Shown: piece by piece, positions 17,096 through 26,211 of the stretch
Layout of the letters: the number at the start of each line of letters is the position of its first letter
Position numbering within the stretch: position 1 is the stretch's first letter
Source of the DNA: an uncultured Clostridia bacterium
Lineage (GTDB): Bacteria; Bacillota; Clostridia; Oscillospirales; Ruminococcaceae
Assembly: GCA_944386455.1 (NCBI GenBank)
Contig: CALXBC010000016.1
Coordinates: forward strand, 1 to 49,626
DNA: 49,626 bases
Direction of reading: 5' to 3'
Program-made: the position numbers and the translations under genes
Notes under the pieces: model-generated
What the model saw: only the letters and a program-made list of their open reading frames with translations
What the model was told of the DNA's origin: nothing
Database searches by the model: none

Positions 17096-18115
17096 ATGAA
17101 AATTCTTGCAATTGAAAGCTCCTGTGATGAGACGGCCGCCGCAGTTGTTGAGGACGGGCGAACCGTTCTTTCTTCGGCAGTGGTTTCTCAGATCGAAGAG
17201 CATCGTCTGTACGGCGGCGTCGTGCCGGAAATCGCATCCCGCCGACATTGCGAAAGCATCGCCGCCATTACCGAAGAAGCGCTTCAGGATGCCGGGCTGG
17301 CACTGCATGACATCGACGCTTTCGCGGTCACCTATGCTCCGGGGCTGATCGGCGCCCTGCTGGTCGGTGTCAATTTTGCGAAAGGATTGTCCCTCGCTTC
17401 CAAAAAGTCCCTGATTCCTGTCCATCATATCCGTGCACATATCGCAGCCAATTACATCTCAAATCCACGGCTGACCCCGCCGTTTCTTTGTCTGGTCGCT
17501 TCCGGCGGACACAGTCATATCATTGAGGTGATGGACTATACCCGCTTCCGCGTCATCGGGCGCACACGGGATGATGCCGCCGGTGAGGCCTATGACAAAG
17601 CAGCGCGGGCGATGGGCTTTCCCTATCCCGGCGGAAAGGAAATTGACCGGGCCGCCAAGCGCGGGGATCCCTCGGCCTATTCCCTGCCCCGGCCTCAGGT
17701 GGACGGCAGTCCGTATGATTTCAGCTTTTCGGGGCTGAAAACCGCGGTCATCAACTTGCTGCACAATGCGCAGCAAAAGGGAGAGGCAGTCAATCGCGAT
17801 GATCTTTGTGCCAGCTTTCAGCAAACGGTCTGTGATATCCTGAGCGAAAAGCTGATCCATGCGGCAACAGCGTTCGGCTATCGTACGATTGCCATTGCAG
17901 GCGGCGTGTCCGCCAATTCCGGTCTGCGACAACGAATTGAGTCAGAATGTGAAAAACGCGGCTGGCAGTTCTGTCTGCCTCAGCTGTCCCTGTGCGGAGA
18001 CAACGCCGCAATGGTGGGCTGTCAGGCCTATTACGAATTTTTGGCCGGATATACCGCCGGACTTGATTTAAACGCCGTTGCATCCATGGCGGTGGATGAA
18101 GTGGAATTTTTTTAA
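17096..18115 (+). CDS. tsaD: tRNA N6-adenosine threonylcarbamoyltransferase TsaD
   Basis: A 339-residue member of the Kae1/TsaD ASKHA family that transfers threonylcarbamoyl from TC-AMP to A37 of ANN-decoding tRNAs with TsaB and TsaE. Signatures: ILAIESSCDETAAAVV at the N-terminus, the metal-binding HxxxH in PVHHIRAHIAAN near residue 110, LVASGGHSHII, DDAAGEAYDKAARAMGFPYPGG and AIAGGVSANSGLR. The start is at 17096 after GAAAGGAA, rather than nine codons earlier. Its partners tsaB and tsaE are not in the window. Confidence 0.97.
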   Translation: MKILAIESSCDETAAAVVEDGRTVLSSAVVSQIEEHRLYGGVVPEIASRRHCESIAAITEEALQDAGLALHDIDAFAVTYAPGLIGALLVGVNFAKGLSLASKKSLIPVHHIRAHIAANYISNPRLTPPFLCLVASGGHSHIIEVMDYTRFRVIGRTRDDAAGEAYDKAARAMGFPYPGGKEIDRAAKRGDPSAYSLPRPQVDGSPYDFSFSGLKTAVINLLHNAQQKGEAVNRDDLCASFQQTVCDILSEKLIHAATAFGYRTIAIAGGVSANSGLRQRIESECEKRGWQFCLPQLSLCGDNAAMVGCQAYYEFLAGYTAGLDLNAVASMAVDEVEFF

Positions 18116-18188
18116 AAGCCGCATGAAAACAAGCCGTCCCGACATATATATTGATACAAACGACTTTTGAATAAAGGGGATGGGCAGA

Positions 18189-18671
18189 TTGTTTATCGTA
18201 TCCATGAAAATGACGCGGAAAAAGATTTTGGTTGCGCTGTCCGTGCTGCTCGTGACAGGCATACTCTGTACCTTTTTTATTTCGGCCAAAGGAGCGTCTG
18301 CTGATGTCGCCCAGAACAACAGCAAAAAAATCACCGATTTGTCTGCTGAAAATAACGAGCAGAGGATCGGCTATCTAAAGCAGTTCGGCTGGGAAGTGTC
18401 CGAAGAGCCAAGCGAGATCGTCGAGGTTGCAATTCCAACGGAATTCAATGAAGTATATGAAAAGTATAATATCATTCAAAAGAAGCAAGGCTTCGACCTG
18501 ATGCCATTCCGCGGAAAAACCGTAAAGCGCTGGACTTATGATGTTACGAACTATCCAGACAACCGGCCAAATGTCAAGGCGAATATTCTGGTATATGACA
18601 ACAAGATCATTGGCGGAGATATTTGTTCACTGGAACTGGATGGCTTTATGCACGGTTTTCAATTGAGCTGA
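18189..18671 (+). CDS. DUF4830-type exported protein of unknown function
   Basis: About 160 residues. An N-terminal basic stretch (MKMTRKK) and a hydrophobic helix of some 18 residues (VALSVLLVTGILCTFFI) form a signal anchor, placing the rest outside. The soluble part contains RIGYLKQFGWEV, PTEFNEVYEKYNIIQKKQGFDL and a C-terminal IGGDICSLELDGFMHGF, characteristic of the clostridial DUF4830 family. No function is established for this family. The best start is TTG at 18189, nine bases after AAAGGGG (18173-18179); an ATG at 18180 abuts that site and ATGs at 18204 and 18210 are rather far. It is followed by a terminator. Confidence 0.8.
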   Translation: MFIVSMKMTRKKILVALSVLLVTGILCTFFISAKGASADVAQNNSKKITDLSAENNEQRIGYLKQFGWEVSEEPSEIVEVAIPTEFNEVYEKYNIIQKKQGFDLMPFRGKTVKRWTYDVTNYPDNRPNVKANILVYDNKIIGGDICSLELDGFMHGFQLS

Positions 18672-18678
18672 CGATATA

Positions 18679-18717
18679 AAGCATCTGCTGCCTGAACAGG
18701 AGAGTAGATGCTTTTTT
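18679..18717 (+). terminator. Rho-independent terminator
   Basis: AAGCATCT (18679-18686) pairs with AGATGCTT (18706-18713), followed by a T run. Confidence 0.75.
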
Positions 18718-18855
18718 GCGCCCCGGGGAATAATGTAAAATCTTCCGGCTGTGTTATTTTTTTGAAAAAGCAGTTCCCTTTTTTACGAAAATGTGGTATA
18801 TTATATAAGCGGGCTTTCCGCTTTATTTTTTCGTCAAAGAAGGCTTGATTTCCTT

Positions 18856-19665
18856 ATGTCCATGGACCCGGCGCTGAAAGTCATCTCATTCAACCTCAAG
18901 CGTTCCTCCCGTTTTGCGCGCAAAAACGCCTGGAACAGCCGCAAGCTGCTCGCAACCCGTCTGATTCAAAACTCCGGTGCTGCGATCATCGGTGTGCAGG
19001 AGCTGCTTCCTGCCATGCGTGACGATCTGCTCTCCCTGCTGAAGGAATACAGCGCGTTTGGCTTCGGCAGAACCAAACGGCTGAATAACGAGCAGTCCGC
19101 GATTATTTTAAGAAACAATGATACCGATATCCGTTTTGACAAAACTTTCTGGCTGTCTAAGCATCCCGAAAAGCGGGGGAGCCGTGCTTATTTTTCCCTG
19201 TTCCCGCGGATCTGTACCGTTTGTGAGGTCTATGTAAAGCATCTGGACGCTACCGTGCGGGTATTCAACACTCATTTTGACCATATCTGCTGGCCGGCAC
19301 GGACGCTGGGCGCGCGCATCATTTTGGAATATATGCATCGGCTTAATCAAAAAAGAAAACTGCCCACTATTTTAATGGGGGATATGAATGCCGGGCCGAA
19401 CAGCAAGCCGATTCGGATTTTGTCGGACAACCTCCATGGCTATCCTGATATTCATCTGACCAATATTTATGAATGTATCGAGAGCGAAAAGGTCCACAAC
19501 ACCTATCATGGGTTTAAAGGCAGAGAACACGGCAAACCCATCGACTATATTTTCGTCAGTGACGATTTTGTTGTAGAGGACGCTGTGCTGGACCGCAGCA
19601 GCTTTGACGGACGATATCCGTCCGATCATTTTCCGTTGGTCGCTACGCTCAGGCTCAAGCGGTAA
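18856..19665 (+). CDS. Endonuclease/exonuclease/phosphatase family protein
   Basis: A 269-residue EEP-fold hydrolase (DNase I, sphingomyelinase and exonuclease III superfamily). Motifs: VISFNLKRSS at the start, IIGVQELL with the metal-binding glutamate, VRVFNTHFDHICWPARTLGA, TILMGDMNAGPNSKP (the D-x-N catalytic pair), and the C-terminal KPIDYIFVSDDF and SDHFPLVATL with the catalytic SDH. There is no signal peptide, so a cytoplasmic nuclease or phosphodiesterase is likely. The start at 18856 follows GAAGG with a 12-base gap. It is closed by a terminator. Confidence 0.9.
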   Translation: MSMDPALKVISFNLKRSSRFARKNAWNSRKLLATRLIQNSGAAIIGVQELLPAMRDDLLSLLKEYSAFGFGRTKRLNNEQSAIILRNNDTDIRFDKTFWLSKHPEKRGSRAYFSLFPRICTVCEVYVKHLDATVRVFNTHFDHICWPARTLGARIILEYMHRLNQKRKLPTILMGDMNAGPNSKPIRILSDNLHGYPDIHLTNIYECIESEKVHNTYHGFKGREHGKPIDYIFVSDDFVVEDAVLDRSSFDGRYPSDHFPLVATLRLKR

Positions 19666-19685
19666 ATACCAAAATATAACGTTAA

Positions 19686-19715
19686 GGCAGCCAAAAATGA
19701 ATGGCTGCCTTTTTT
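19686..19715 (+). terminator. Rho-independent terminator
   Basis: GGCAGCC (19686-19692) pairs with GGCTGCC (19703-19709), followed by six T residues. It lies between convergent genes. Confidence 0.8.
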
Positions 19716-19719
19716 GCTT

Positions 19720-20394
19720 TTATTTTAGACTGTCCTCCGCCAAAGCGGCAAGCCCTTTTATATCGCTGATGAGAACCGTTCCCCTGGAAAGCGTAACCAA
19801 GCCCTCAGCCTGAAAATACTTCAGCATCCGGGTAATGACTTCACGGGCGCTTCCCAAATGTCTGGCGATTTCCTCATGAGTCAGTGTCAGCTTGCCTTCG
19901 CCGTTGTTCAGATGATTTTCTTCCAGCAGAAATGCTGCCAGACGGGAATCCAGCCGCTTATACAACACCTGATCCAGCAGCCACATGACATCCGAAAACC
20001 GGGCTGCCGTCAATTCATTCGTGTAATTGGCTACTGCGGCAGATTCCTTCATCAGCTGAGCGTAAATCTGAGCAGATATCTGATAAAACACCGTGTCCTC
20101 TTCTGCTTCTACTGAAATATCAAATTGAATGCTGCGGATCATACAGGAGGCCGAAAACAAACAGATGTCCCGCTCAAATAATCGGTATAGTGTAATCTCC
20201 CGACCCTCATCCGAAAAAAGAAACGCCCGCAGCCGTCCGCTCTGTACGATCAAGAGACCTTCACAGCCTGCCGTTCCATTGTGCAGCAGTGTCCCCTTCG
20301 CTGCCCGGCGTTCCACAGCAGCCTGACTGAGCCGCTGCTGCTGGGAATCGGACAGCTGTTTCCAAAACGGAAAATACTTTTCTAAAGCAGTCAT
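19720..20394 (-). CDS. Crp/Fnr family transcriptional regulator
   Basis: A 224-residue regulator: an N-terminal cyclic-nucleotide-binding-like beta barrel (about 15-120, with GLLIVQSGRLRAFLFSDEGREITLYRL), a long dimerisation helix, and a C-terminal winged helix (LTHEEIARHLGSAREVITRMLKYFQAEGL). Cysteines in DICLFSASCMI are those of a clostridial subgroup and are not the four-cysteine FNR cluster, so an Fe-S FNR is unlikely; the effector is unknown. It lies last in a long minus-strand run, 41 bases after a microcompartment shell gene, with GGGAGGAACGG before the ATG. It may be a local regulator of that gene, which is inference. Confidence 0.92.
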   Translation of the reverse strand: MTALEKYFPFWKQLSDSQQQRLSQAAVERRAAKGTLLHNGTAGCEGLLIVQSGRLRAFLFSDEGREITLYRLFERDICLFSASCMIRSIQFDISVEAEEDTVFYQISAQIYAQLMKESAAVANYTNELTAARFSDVMWLLDQVLYKRLDSRLAAFLLEENHLNNGEGKLTLTHEEIARHLGSAREVITRMLKYFQAEGLVTLSRGTVLISDIKGLAALAEDSLK

Positions 20395-20435
20395 CCGTTC
20401 CTCCCACCCATTAAGCAGCTGTACACCCTCACGGT

Positions 20436-21152
20436 TCAGACAATAAGATACGGTTCTCCAAATCCTGTCGGTCTGCTGCCCATGGTCTCCAGCAGCTCCA
20501 AGCCTATCTTCTTGCCGAGCAGAACCGCATCTCTGACAGCGGATGTCTCTCCTGTTACCGCTATGATCACCTCGTTGGTATGACTGGTGCCGCGGTCTGG
20601 CGTCATATACCGCAGGATATCCACGGGGAATGCTTTCACGGCGCGGTCTGCCATCACAAGGCCGATTCCCGCGGGAGAGCCCGCCATAAACCCAAACGGC
20701 CGTCCCTGTTCGACGCCGAAAGCCATTTCCAAAGCGGCGCCTGCTCTGGCAGAATACGCGAACTCCAGATGCCCCGCCTCATTGATGATGACTTCTCCCG
20801 CAAATTTCCGGATCAATTCCAGCGCGATTTCCACAGCACGCCTGACATCTGAGACTGATTGAGCACCAATCACGATATAGCAGCCATGCCCGCCCCACCC
20901 TTTGGTATCGCGCGGGAGCTCGATCGAAAGCACTTTGGCATGGGTCGCCTTGACTGCCTCATCGACTGCCGTGATCTGACCTGCGGCGCCCGTACGGGAG
21001 CTGATGACGCCGATCGCAGCATATTGCGCCGAGGTCCCCATCTCCTTTTGAAGCTGGGGGGCAATACCGGCAATCACCAGTCCGACTGTGTCCATCGGGC
21101 CGGTCCCAATCAGCTCTGTTATATTTTCTTTTTTGATCTCAGCAAAATCCAT
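20436..21152 (-). CDS. Bacterial microcompartment shell protein, PduB-type (BMC-T)
   Basis: A 238-residue tandem-BMC-domain shell protein. Segments LIGTGPMDTVGLVIAGIAPQLQ, ISSRTGAAGQITAVDEAVKAT, LSIELPRDTKGWGGHG, INEAGHLEFAYSARAGAALEMAFG and SPAGIGLVMADRAVKA correspond one to one with PduB of propanediol microcompartments. The first domain spans about 15-115, the second 120-235. Such trimers form large-pore tiles in the polyhedral shell that encloses enzymes making toxic aldehydes. No other shell, cargo or signature enzyme gene flanks it. Instead it follows a Wzy-like polymerase by 37 bases and precedes a Crp/Fnr gene by 41, all on one strand and with no terminator visible between them. The long N-terminal extension of enteric PduB is absent. 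Confidence 0.92.
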   Translation of the reverse strand: MDFAEIKKENITELIGTGPMDTVGLVIAGIAPQLQKEMGTSAQYAAIGVISSRTGAAGQITAVDEAVKATHAKVLSIELPRDTKGWGGHGCYIVIGAQSVSDVRRAVEIALELIRKFAGEVIINEAGHLEFAYSARAGAALEMAFGVEQGRPFGFMAGSPAGIGLVMADRAVKAFPVDILRYMTPDRGTSHTNEVIIAVTGETSAVRDAVLLGKKIGLELLETMGSRPTGFGEPYLIV

Positions 21153-21189
21153 GACAAATCAGTTCCTCTTTGTTTGATAAGTGAAAAGA

Positions 21190-22614
21190 TCAATCGACAC
21201 CGGCATTTTCACATGCTTCGACTCCTGCCATGCTCTTTTTGGGGAGAAAACAGACCAGATATCCAAGCAAAATCCATGTGATGACAGGGATGGCTTCCAC
21301 ACGATACAGTTCGTCGACCTCAACAAGCTGCTGAACCGCTGTTGCGGCCGCCACAGCAAACAGCACGATCATCATATCATAATGCCGGTCACGCTGTTTT
21401 TCCCGGAAAGCATATAGAAGTGCTCGCAGCAGAATCCATGCTTTAAATACCATAAACGTCAAAAAGCCCAGAATCCCGGAAGAGCCCAAAATCTGAATGT
21501 ACAGGTTATGCATATGCTCTGTCTGCGCTCCGTCCGTTATCACACCGTCCGTCAGCCCTTTGGCGGTCATACCGAATACCGGGTGCTGTGCAAATCTCTG
21601 CAGGCTGATCTTCCACAGGCGCAAACGGCCCGAATCCACAGAAGTATCTGCATTTTCCTCCCGCCCCAGCGGCTGAAACTCCTCAAGACCCTGATCATGG
21701 CCAGACTGTGTAATCATCGATACCCCGTAAGGAACAAGTGCGACCGCGTTTTTGATCGGCGTACTGAGCGCATAATAAGAGCCAACAAAAACCAGAAAAC
21801 AAATAACAGACACAAGATATTTTTTGGCATCCTGCCAATGCTTTTTGGTAAACCGCGCGGCAATTTTATCCCGGAAAAAGAACAAAATGACGCCGAATAA
21901 GGCAAACAGGAACAGTTCTCCGCCTCTGGAGCCCGACAGAACAATCAGCAGCATCTGACAGCTGAAATTGATCCAGAAAAGCACCGTCTGCTTTTTTGAT
22001 CTTCTTTTCAGCAGCCACACAAGCATGGAAGCGGCGATGCCGAGCCCTGCCAGCACAGCGGATGTGTTCGGGTTGGGATAAATCCCCCACAGCCTGTTCT
22101 GATGAACGCCAATATAAACCGGTTTTCCAAAATAATACAGGATCATGTTGATATCCAGCAAATAAACAAGCAGGGACAGCACGGTTGCCGCAAACAATAT
22201 CCAGCTGATCAGGCGGCAGATCAAGAGCAGCTCCCTTTTCTTTTTTTCATAATCCTCCTGCGGATCATGAGGAAACAAAATCAGCATCGATACCGCCATG
22301 TAACAAAGAGCCACGAAATTGTCCCATAAATACTTTTGGTAATTGATCACCACTGTCACAGCATAAAGTGCCAGAAATGCCAGAAGAAACTTTACGAACG
22401 GCGCCTTAAAAAACAGGCGGCGGGTAAACAAGTCATAAACCAAATACAAAAAACCATAGATCAGAACAACCTTGAGCAGGCCATCCAACAGCGGCATCAA
22501 AAAAGAAATGGTATAGAAACAGATCAGCAGCAAATAAGATACCTTTAAATAAATTGCATTGCCAAGCAGCTCTTTTATAATTGACGTTATCCTTGCCATT
22601 TTTTCCTCTTTCAT
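21190..22614 (-). CDS. O-antigen ligase/polymerase family protein (Wzy-like)
   Basis: A 474-residue polytopic membrane protein with about ten to twelve hydrophobic helices and the Wzy_C-type periplasmic loop. The loop region near residues 300-390 includes the DSGRLRLWKISLQRFAQHPVFGM and TEHMHNLYIQILGSSGILGFL segments, the arginine/histidine pattern typical of this superfamily. It would join repeat units of a surface polysaccharide on the outer membrane face. It starts 2 bases after the CDP-glycerol-transferase-like gene ends, consistent with one operon. Ligase versus polymerase cannot be told from sequence, but in a Gram-positive capsule-like cluster a polymerase is more likely. Confidence 0.86.
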   Translation of the reverse strand: MKEEKMARITSIIKELLGNAIYLKVSYLLLICFYTISFLMPLLDGLLKVVLIYGFLYLVYDLFTRRLFFKAPFVKFLLAFLALYAVTVVINYQKYLWDNFVALCYMAVSMLILFPHDPQEDYEKKKRELLLICRLISWILFAATVLSLLVYLLDINMILYYFGKPVYIGVHQNRLWGIYPNPNTSAVLAGLGIAASMLVWLLKRRSKKQTVLFWINFSCQMLLIVLSGSRGGELFLFALFGVILFFFRDKIAARFTKKHWQDAKKYLVSVICFLVFVGSYYALSTPIKNAVALVPYGVSMITQSGHDQGLEEFQPLGREENADTSVDSGRLRLWKISLQRFAQHPVFGMTAKGLTDGVITDGAQTEHMHNLYIQILGSSGILGFLTFMVFKAWILLRALLYAFREKQRDRHYDMMIVLFAVAAATAVQQLVEVDELYRVEAIPVITWILLGYLVCFLPKKSMAGVEACENAGVD

Positions 22615-22616
22615 TT

Positions 22617-23837
22617 TTATTGCTTTCCAATTACTGCTTCATAATTGCGGCGGCAGTATTCTGTATCGTGAAACTCAAAAAAGTGTTCTGCACGGCTGCA
22701 AAACAGTTCTTCCATCCGAAAGCCGTGCTGGTAGCGCTCAATGAGACAATCAACCACCTGCTCCACAGAGTCAAGCACAGGGCCAAAGCCATCTTTTCGG
22801 TAGCTGAAATATCCTTCCGGATAATGATTTTTCCGAAACTCCTCATAATCAAACTGAAAATATAAAAGCGGCTTGCGCATATACGCAAAATCAAAGAAAA
22901 TGCTGGAGTAGTCTGTGATCAGAAAAGCGGATTCTTTCAATGCTGTCTGGACATCATATTCCGCAGCACTGGCGACTGTGATATTCGGGCACCGCATTTG
23001 AAATTCCGCCAGATAGGGCTGCATCTGATGATGCGGAAAATAGAGCAGCGTCAGTTCGTTTTCCTTGGCAAACCGAATCAGACGTTCGTTGCAAAACAGC
23101 TGTGTATAATGCTTCAAATAGGATGAAGAGCGTACCTTCTCTTCAGATTCAGAGGCGGGGTGCCCGTACGGCGCTTCCAGATAGCTGCGCCATGTCGGCA
23201 TGATCAGTATCTGCTTCGGATTGACTGTAAAGTCATAAAGTCCGTCATAGCGGCAAAGCCCCGTCACCCTGACCTGCTCCGGGCGGTATCCCATATCCCG
23301 GATGACTGCCTGTCGTTCCCGCTGCGTGGAGCAGATGAACAGATTGATCCTGTTGATATCCGCATTTAAAAAGGGGAGCACATCCTTGATGATCCCATGC
23401 TGCAGGAAAATATTTTGAAACCGATAGCACCCCATCAGCAAAAACTGACGGCACATAAACGGCGCAGGGAAACCGTTTCCCACATGCGCGCTGATGTTTT
23501 TTTCCGCCGCCCAGAAATAAATATGATGCCGGAAGGAACCGATTTGCACCGCATTGCCGAGTGGTTTGATCTTATTTTCATAATCCGGACATTTTTTATT
23601 GATGGGATAATACACATGCCTTTTTTCGGGATGCTGCTTTCTGATATATCGAAACAGCCAGTACCCATTGTCTCTTGCATCGTTCGGCCGCTCCGAGATC
23701 AGCCAGATATCCCGCCGAAAGAGCTTCAGCATCATTCCAAACGGAAAGGACAGGAGAATCTTGAAAAGATCCAGATAGTCCCTGCTTTTCATGATCCCCA
23801 GTTTTTTGATATTCTTTTTCAAATAAGAAAGCCCCAT
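22617..23837 (-). CDS. CDP-glycerol glycerophosphotransferase-like protein (TagB/TagF family)
   Basis: About 406 residues of the Glyphos_transf family. Hallmarks are WLISERPNDARDNGYWLF near the start, NIFLQHGIIKD, ILIMPTWRSYLEAP, LLYFPHHQMQPYL and ITDYSSIFFDFAYMRKPLLYFQFD, which contains the conserved serine/aspartate substrate-binding turn. Family members add glycerol-phosphate or similar polyol-phosphate from CDP-glycerol to a wall teichoic acid or capsule repeat. No tagD or CDP-glycerol synthesis gene is in the window, so the donor must come from elsewhere. I chose the start at 23837, eight bases after AAAGGAA, which avoids overlap with the preceding gene. Confidence 0.88.
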   Translation of the reverse strand: MGLSYLKKNIKKLGIMKSRDYLDLFKILLSFPFGMMLKLFRRDIWLISERPNDARDNGYWLFRYIRKQHPEKRHVYYPINKKCPDYENKIKPLGNAVQIGSFRHHIYFWAAEKNISAHVGNGFPAPFMCRQFLLMGCYRFQNIFLQHGIIKDVLPFLNADINRINLFICSTQRERQAVIRDMGYRPEQVRVTGLCRYDGLYDFTVNPKQILIMPTWRSYLEAPYGHPASESEEKVRSSSYLKHYTQLFCNERLIRFAKENELTLLYFPHHQMQPYLAEFQMRCPNITVASAAEYDVQTALKESAFLITDYSSIFFDFAYMRKPLLYFQFDYEEFRKNHYPEGYFSYRKDGFGPVLDSVEQVVDCLIERYQHGFRMEELFCSRAEHFFEFHDTEYCRRNYEAVIGKQ

Positions 23838-23850
23838 GGCCTGCTTCCTT

Positions 23851-24972
23851 TCATCCCCGTTTTTCATGCATTCGTTTAAAATAAAACTCCTGCAGCTTCA
23901 GCGCCTGTTCTCCGATATCATAGCCCATGGCTTTTATAGTCTCACAATGGTCGGTCCGTATGATATTTTTTGCTTTCCAAACCGCTTCTGCCCAGACAGA
24001 GGGCTGCTGCTCCAATGCAAAATATTGTACGGTTTCTGTGATATTTGCCTCTGCGGGAACCGCATCGGATGCAATGCACGGCAAGCCAGCGCACTGTGCT
24101 TCCAGCAAGGCGATTCCAAGCCCTTCAAAAAGCGAAGGAAACAGGAATACATCCATAGCCTGTAAAAGGGCGGAAACATCCGCGCGGTTACCGGCCAGCA
24201 TCACATTGTCCTTGATGCCCAATTCTTCAATTTTTGCCTCGAGCTCCGGCCGCAGCTCCCCATCCCCGACCAGCAGCAAAACAGACTGAGGATGCGCCTG
24301 ATGCAGACAATGAAAAATTTCCAGTAAATAAGCGTGATTTTTCTGAAAGTGAAACCGTCCGACATGACCAACAACAAACAGCCCTTCCAAGCCAAGCGAC
24401 GACCGCATCCTTTTCCGCAGCTCAGGGTCAAAGCGGTACTGTTGTGCATCAATCGCGTTGTGCAGCACGGTAAAGGATGCATCCCCATACAGCCATTTTC
24501 CCGCCGCATCGGAACAAGCGAACAGATCGGTGGCATAGCGTGGAATTCTTTTTTTCTCGAAATCGTTCAACAGCAGCTTCAGACGGTTTTGTGTCTGATG
24601 CTGTGTGTTATGACTGTGTGAGATCCGCACCGGAACGCCGCATTCCATAGCCTGCTTCAATACTACGGCATTCATGGCATCCATATGAGAATGTACCGCC
24701 TGATACGCGCCGCTCCTGAAAATTTCCCGCAGCGCCCTTTTATTTCCGGAATAGTCCTGACTTTTTACCGGAACATAAAACACCCGGCCGCCCAATGCTT
24801 CGATCTCATCCTCATACACACCCCGTTCAAAGCCATGGACTGCAAAGTCAATCTGCAGTCTGGAGTGATCAAAATGGCGGTAATAATTCATCATATATGC
24901 TTCCGTCCCGCCGTAATTCAGCTTTCCGCCGTGAACATACAGCACTCTGACCGGCTCTGCCAGATGGATCAT
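23851..24972 (-). CDS. Glycosyltransferase family 4 (GT1-like) protein
   Basis: A 373-residue GT-B transferase. The N-terminal domain starts VRVLYVHGGKLNYGGTEAYMMNYYRH, the C-terminal domain contains VVGHVGRFHFQKNHAYLLEIF and the nucleotide-sugar site FLFPSLFEGLGIALLEAQCAGLPCIASD with the EX7E glutamates. It is similar to EpsF-like transferases of capsule clusters. It overlaps the previous glycosyltransferase stop by four bases (24969-24972). Acceptor and sugar are unknown. It acts on the cytoplasmic side to extend a lipid-linked repeat unit. Confidence 0.92.
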   Translation of the reverse strand: MIHLAEPVRVLYVHGGKLNYGGTEAYMMNYYRHFDHSRLQIDFAVHGFERGVYEDEIEALGGRVFYVPVKSQDYSGNKRALREIFRSGAYQAVHSHMDAMNAVVLKQAMECGVPVRISHSHNTQHQTQNRLKLLLNDFEKKRIPRYATDLFACSDAAGKWLYGDASFTVLHNAIDAQQYRFDPELRKRMRSSLGLEGLFVVGHVGRFHFQKNHAYLLEIFHCLHQAHPQSVLLLVGDGELRPELEAKIEELGIKDNVMLAGNRADVSALLQAMDVFLFPSLFEGLGIALLEAQCAGLPCIASDAVPAEANITETVQYFALEQQPSVWAEAVWKAKNIIRTDHCETIKAMGYDIGEQALKLQEFYFKRMHEKRG

Positions 24973-26183
24973 CCCCTTTCCACGCCTTCGGACTGGGATA
25001 CAAGCTCATGATAAAGCGAAATATATTTCATGCATTGCTTTTTTTCATCATAATATGCTTCTGCGCGCCTGCGGCAGCTGACTTCATCCTTTTGCATCCG
25101 CCTCACAGCCTCCGCCAGTGCGGCAACATCGCCGCAGGGAACTACCGCGCCACAGGAAGCATCTACTGTTTCAGGCACGGCGGTGGCATCATAAACGACC
25201 GCCGGCGTCCCGCAGGCCAGTGCCTCTGCTGTTGTCAGCCCCATCGTTTCCTCGGTGCTGGCATTCACATAAACATCGGCGGCGGAGTACAGCTCAGCCA
25301 GCTTTTGAATGCTGTCCGTGCGGCAGATGCCCAATATATTCTTTGGCATCGCTGCTTTTTGGCGTTCGCTTAAACCAACCAAGACGACTTGCCAGTTATC
25401 ACCCAGCAGCTCCGACAATGCAATAAAATCGTCCAGCCCTTTCCTTTTTTCCCAAATGCTGGCGGCACCAAGCACAATTTTTTTATTCTGTAGTCCGAAC
25501 CTTCTGCGAAAATCTCCATCCATATGACGAAACTGCGTCAGGTCGATACCGTTTGGTATCACTCTGACCGGGTAACAGCCCAGGAAAGATTCCCGCACGA
25601 TCCCCGCCATCCATTCTGACGGCGTGACGATCGTCAAATTTTCCAGCGATGTAAACAATTGCTTCTTTTTCTGATAATTCCAAACAGACTGATCGGCAAA
25701 TAAGCTCGTCGGATACGCTTTTCGCTGCGGACAATCATGACAGCCGCTTTTCCAGCGCGTGCAGCCGGCACTGTAAAAGTAAGCGCAGTGCCCGGTCACC
25801 GGCCAGCAGTCATGCAGCGTCCATACTACCGGCAGTTCTTTTTCCTTTAAATAGCGAAATAAAAGCTCAATATTCAAATAGTAGCCATGGATATTATGAA
25901 GATGAATCATGTCCGGCTGAAAGCCGTCAACCCAGCTTAGAAAGCGTTTGGTTGCCGCAGTAGAATAAAATCCATGCCGATCGGTCAGCCTTGATAGTAT
26001 GCCATGAAGCACGACCCCGGCAGCGGAGCCGATCGGAACGGCCTGCACCTCTTGTGCTGCGGCTTTTCTTCCATAAGCCACGACGCATTTTCCGCCGTCT
26101 GCCTTTACCGCCTGGCATAAATCAGCTGTGATCCGCCCGGTACTGCCATATCCGCAAACCGAGTTGATCTGTAAAATCCTCAC
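24969..26183 (-). CDS. Glycosyltransferase family 4 protein
   Basis: A 404-residue GT-B transferase. It opens RILQINSVCGYGSTGRITADLC and includes MIHLHNIHGYYLNIELLFRYLKE and TLHDCWPVTGHCAYF with a cysteine-rich stretch GCTRWKSGCHDCPQRK (four to five cysteines) that is typical of this subfamily and possibly metal-binding. The C-terminal domain has VLGAASIWEKRKGLDDFI and YVNASTEETMGLTTAEALACGTPAVVYDA. Similar proteins are often found beside capsule repeat-unit enzymes. It overlaps the next gene by four bases and lies 28 bases after the 2-epimerase. Confidence 0.92.
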   Translation of the reverse strand: MRILQINSVCGYGSTGRITADLCQAVKADGGKCVVAYGRKAAAQEVQAVPIGSAAGVVLHGILSRLTDRHGFYSTAATKRFLSWVDGFQPDMIHLHNIHGYYLNIELLFRYLKEKELPVVWTLHDCWPVTGHCAYFYSAGCTRWKSGCHDCPQRKAYPTSLFADQSVWNYQKKKQLFTSLENLTIVTPSEWMAGIVRESFLGCYPVRVIPNGIDLTQFRHMDGDFRRRFGLQNKKIVLGAASIWEKRKGLDDFIALSELLGDNWQVVLVGLSERQKAAMPKNILGICRTDSIQKLAELYSAADVYVNASTEETMGLTTAEALACGTPAVVYDATAVPETVDASCGAVVPCGDVAALAEAVRRMQKDEVSCRRRAEAYYDEKKQCMKYISLYHELVSQSEGVERG

Positions 26184-26211
26184 CCTTGCGTTTCCTTCCT
26201 CTCCTGTCTGA

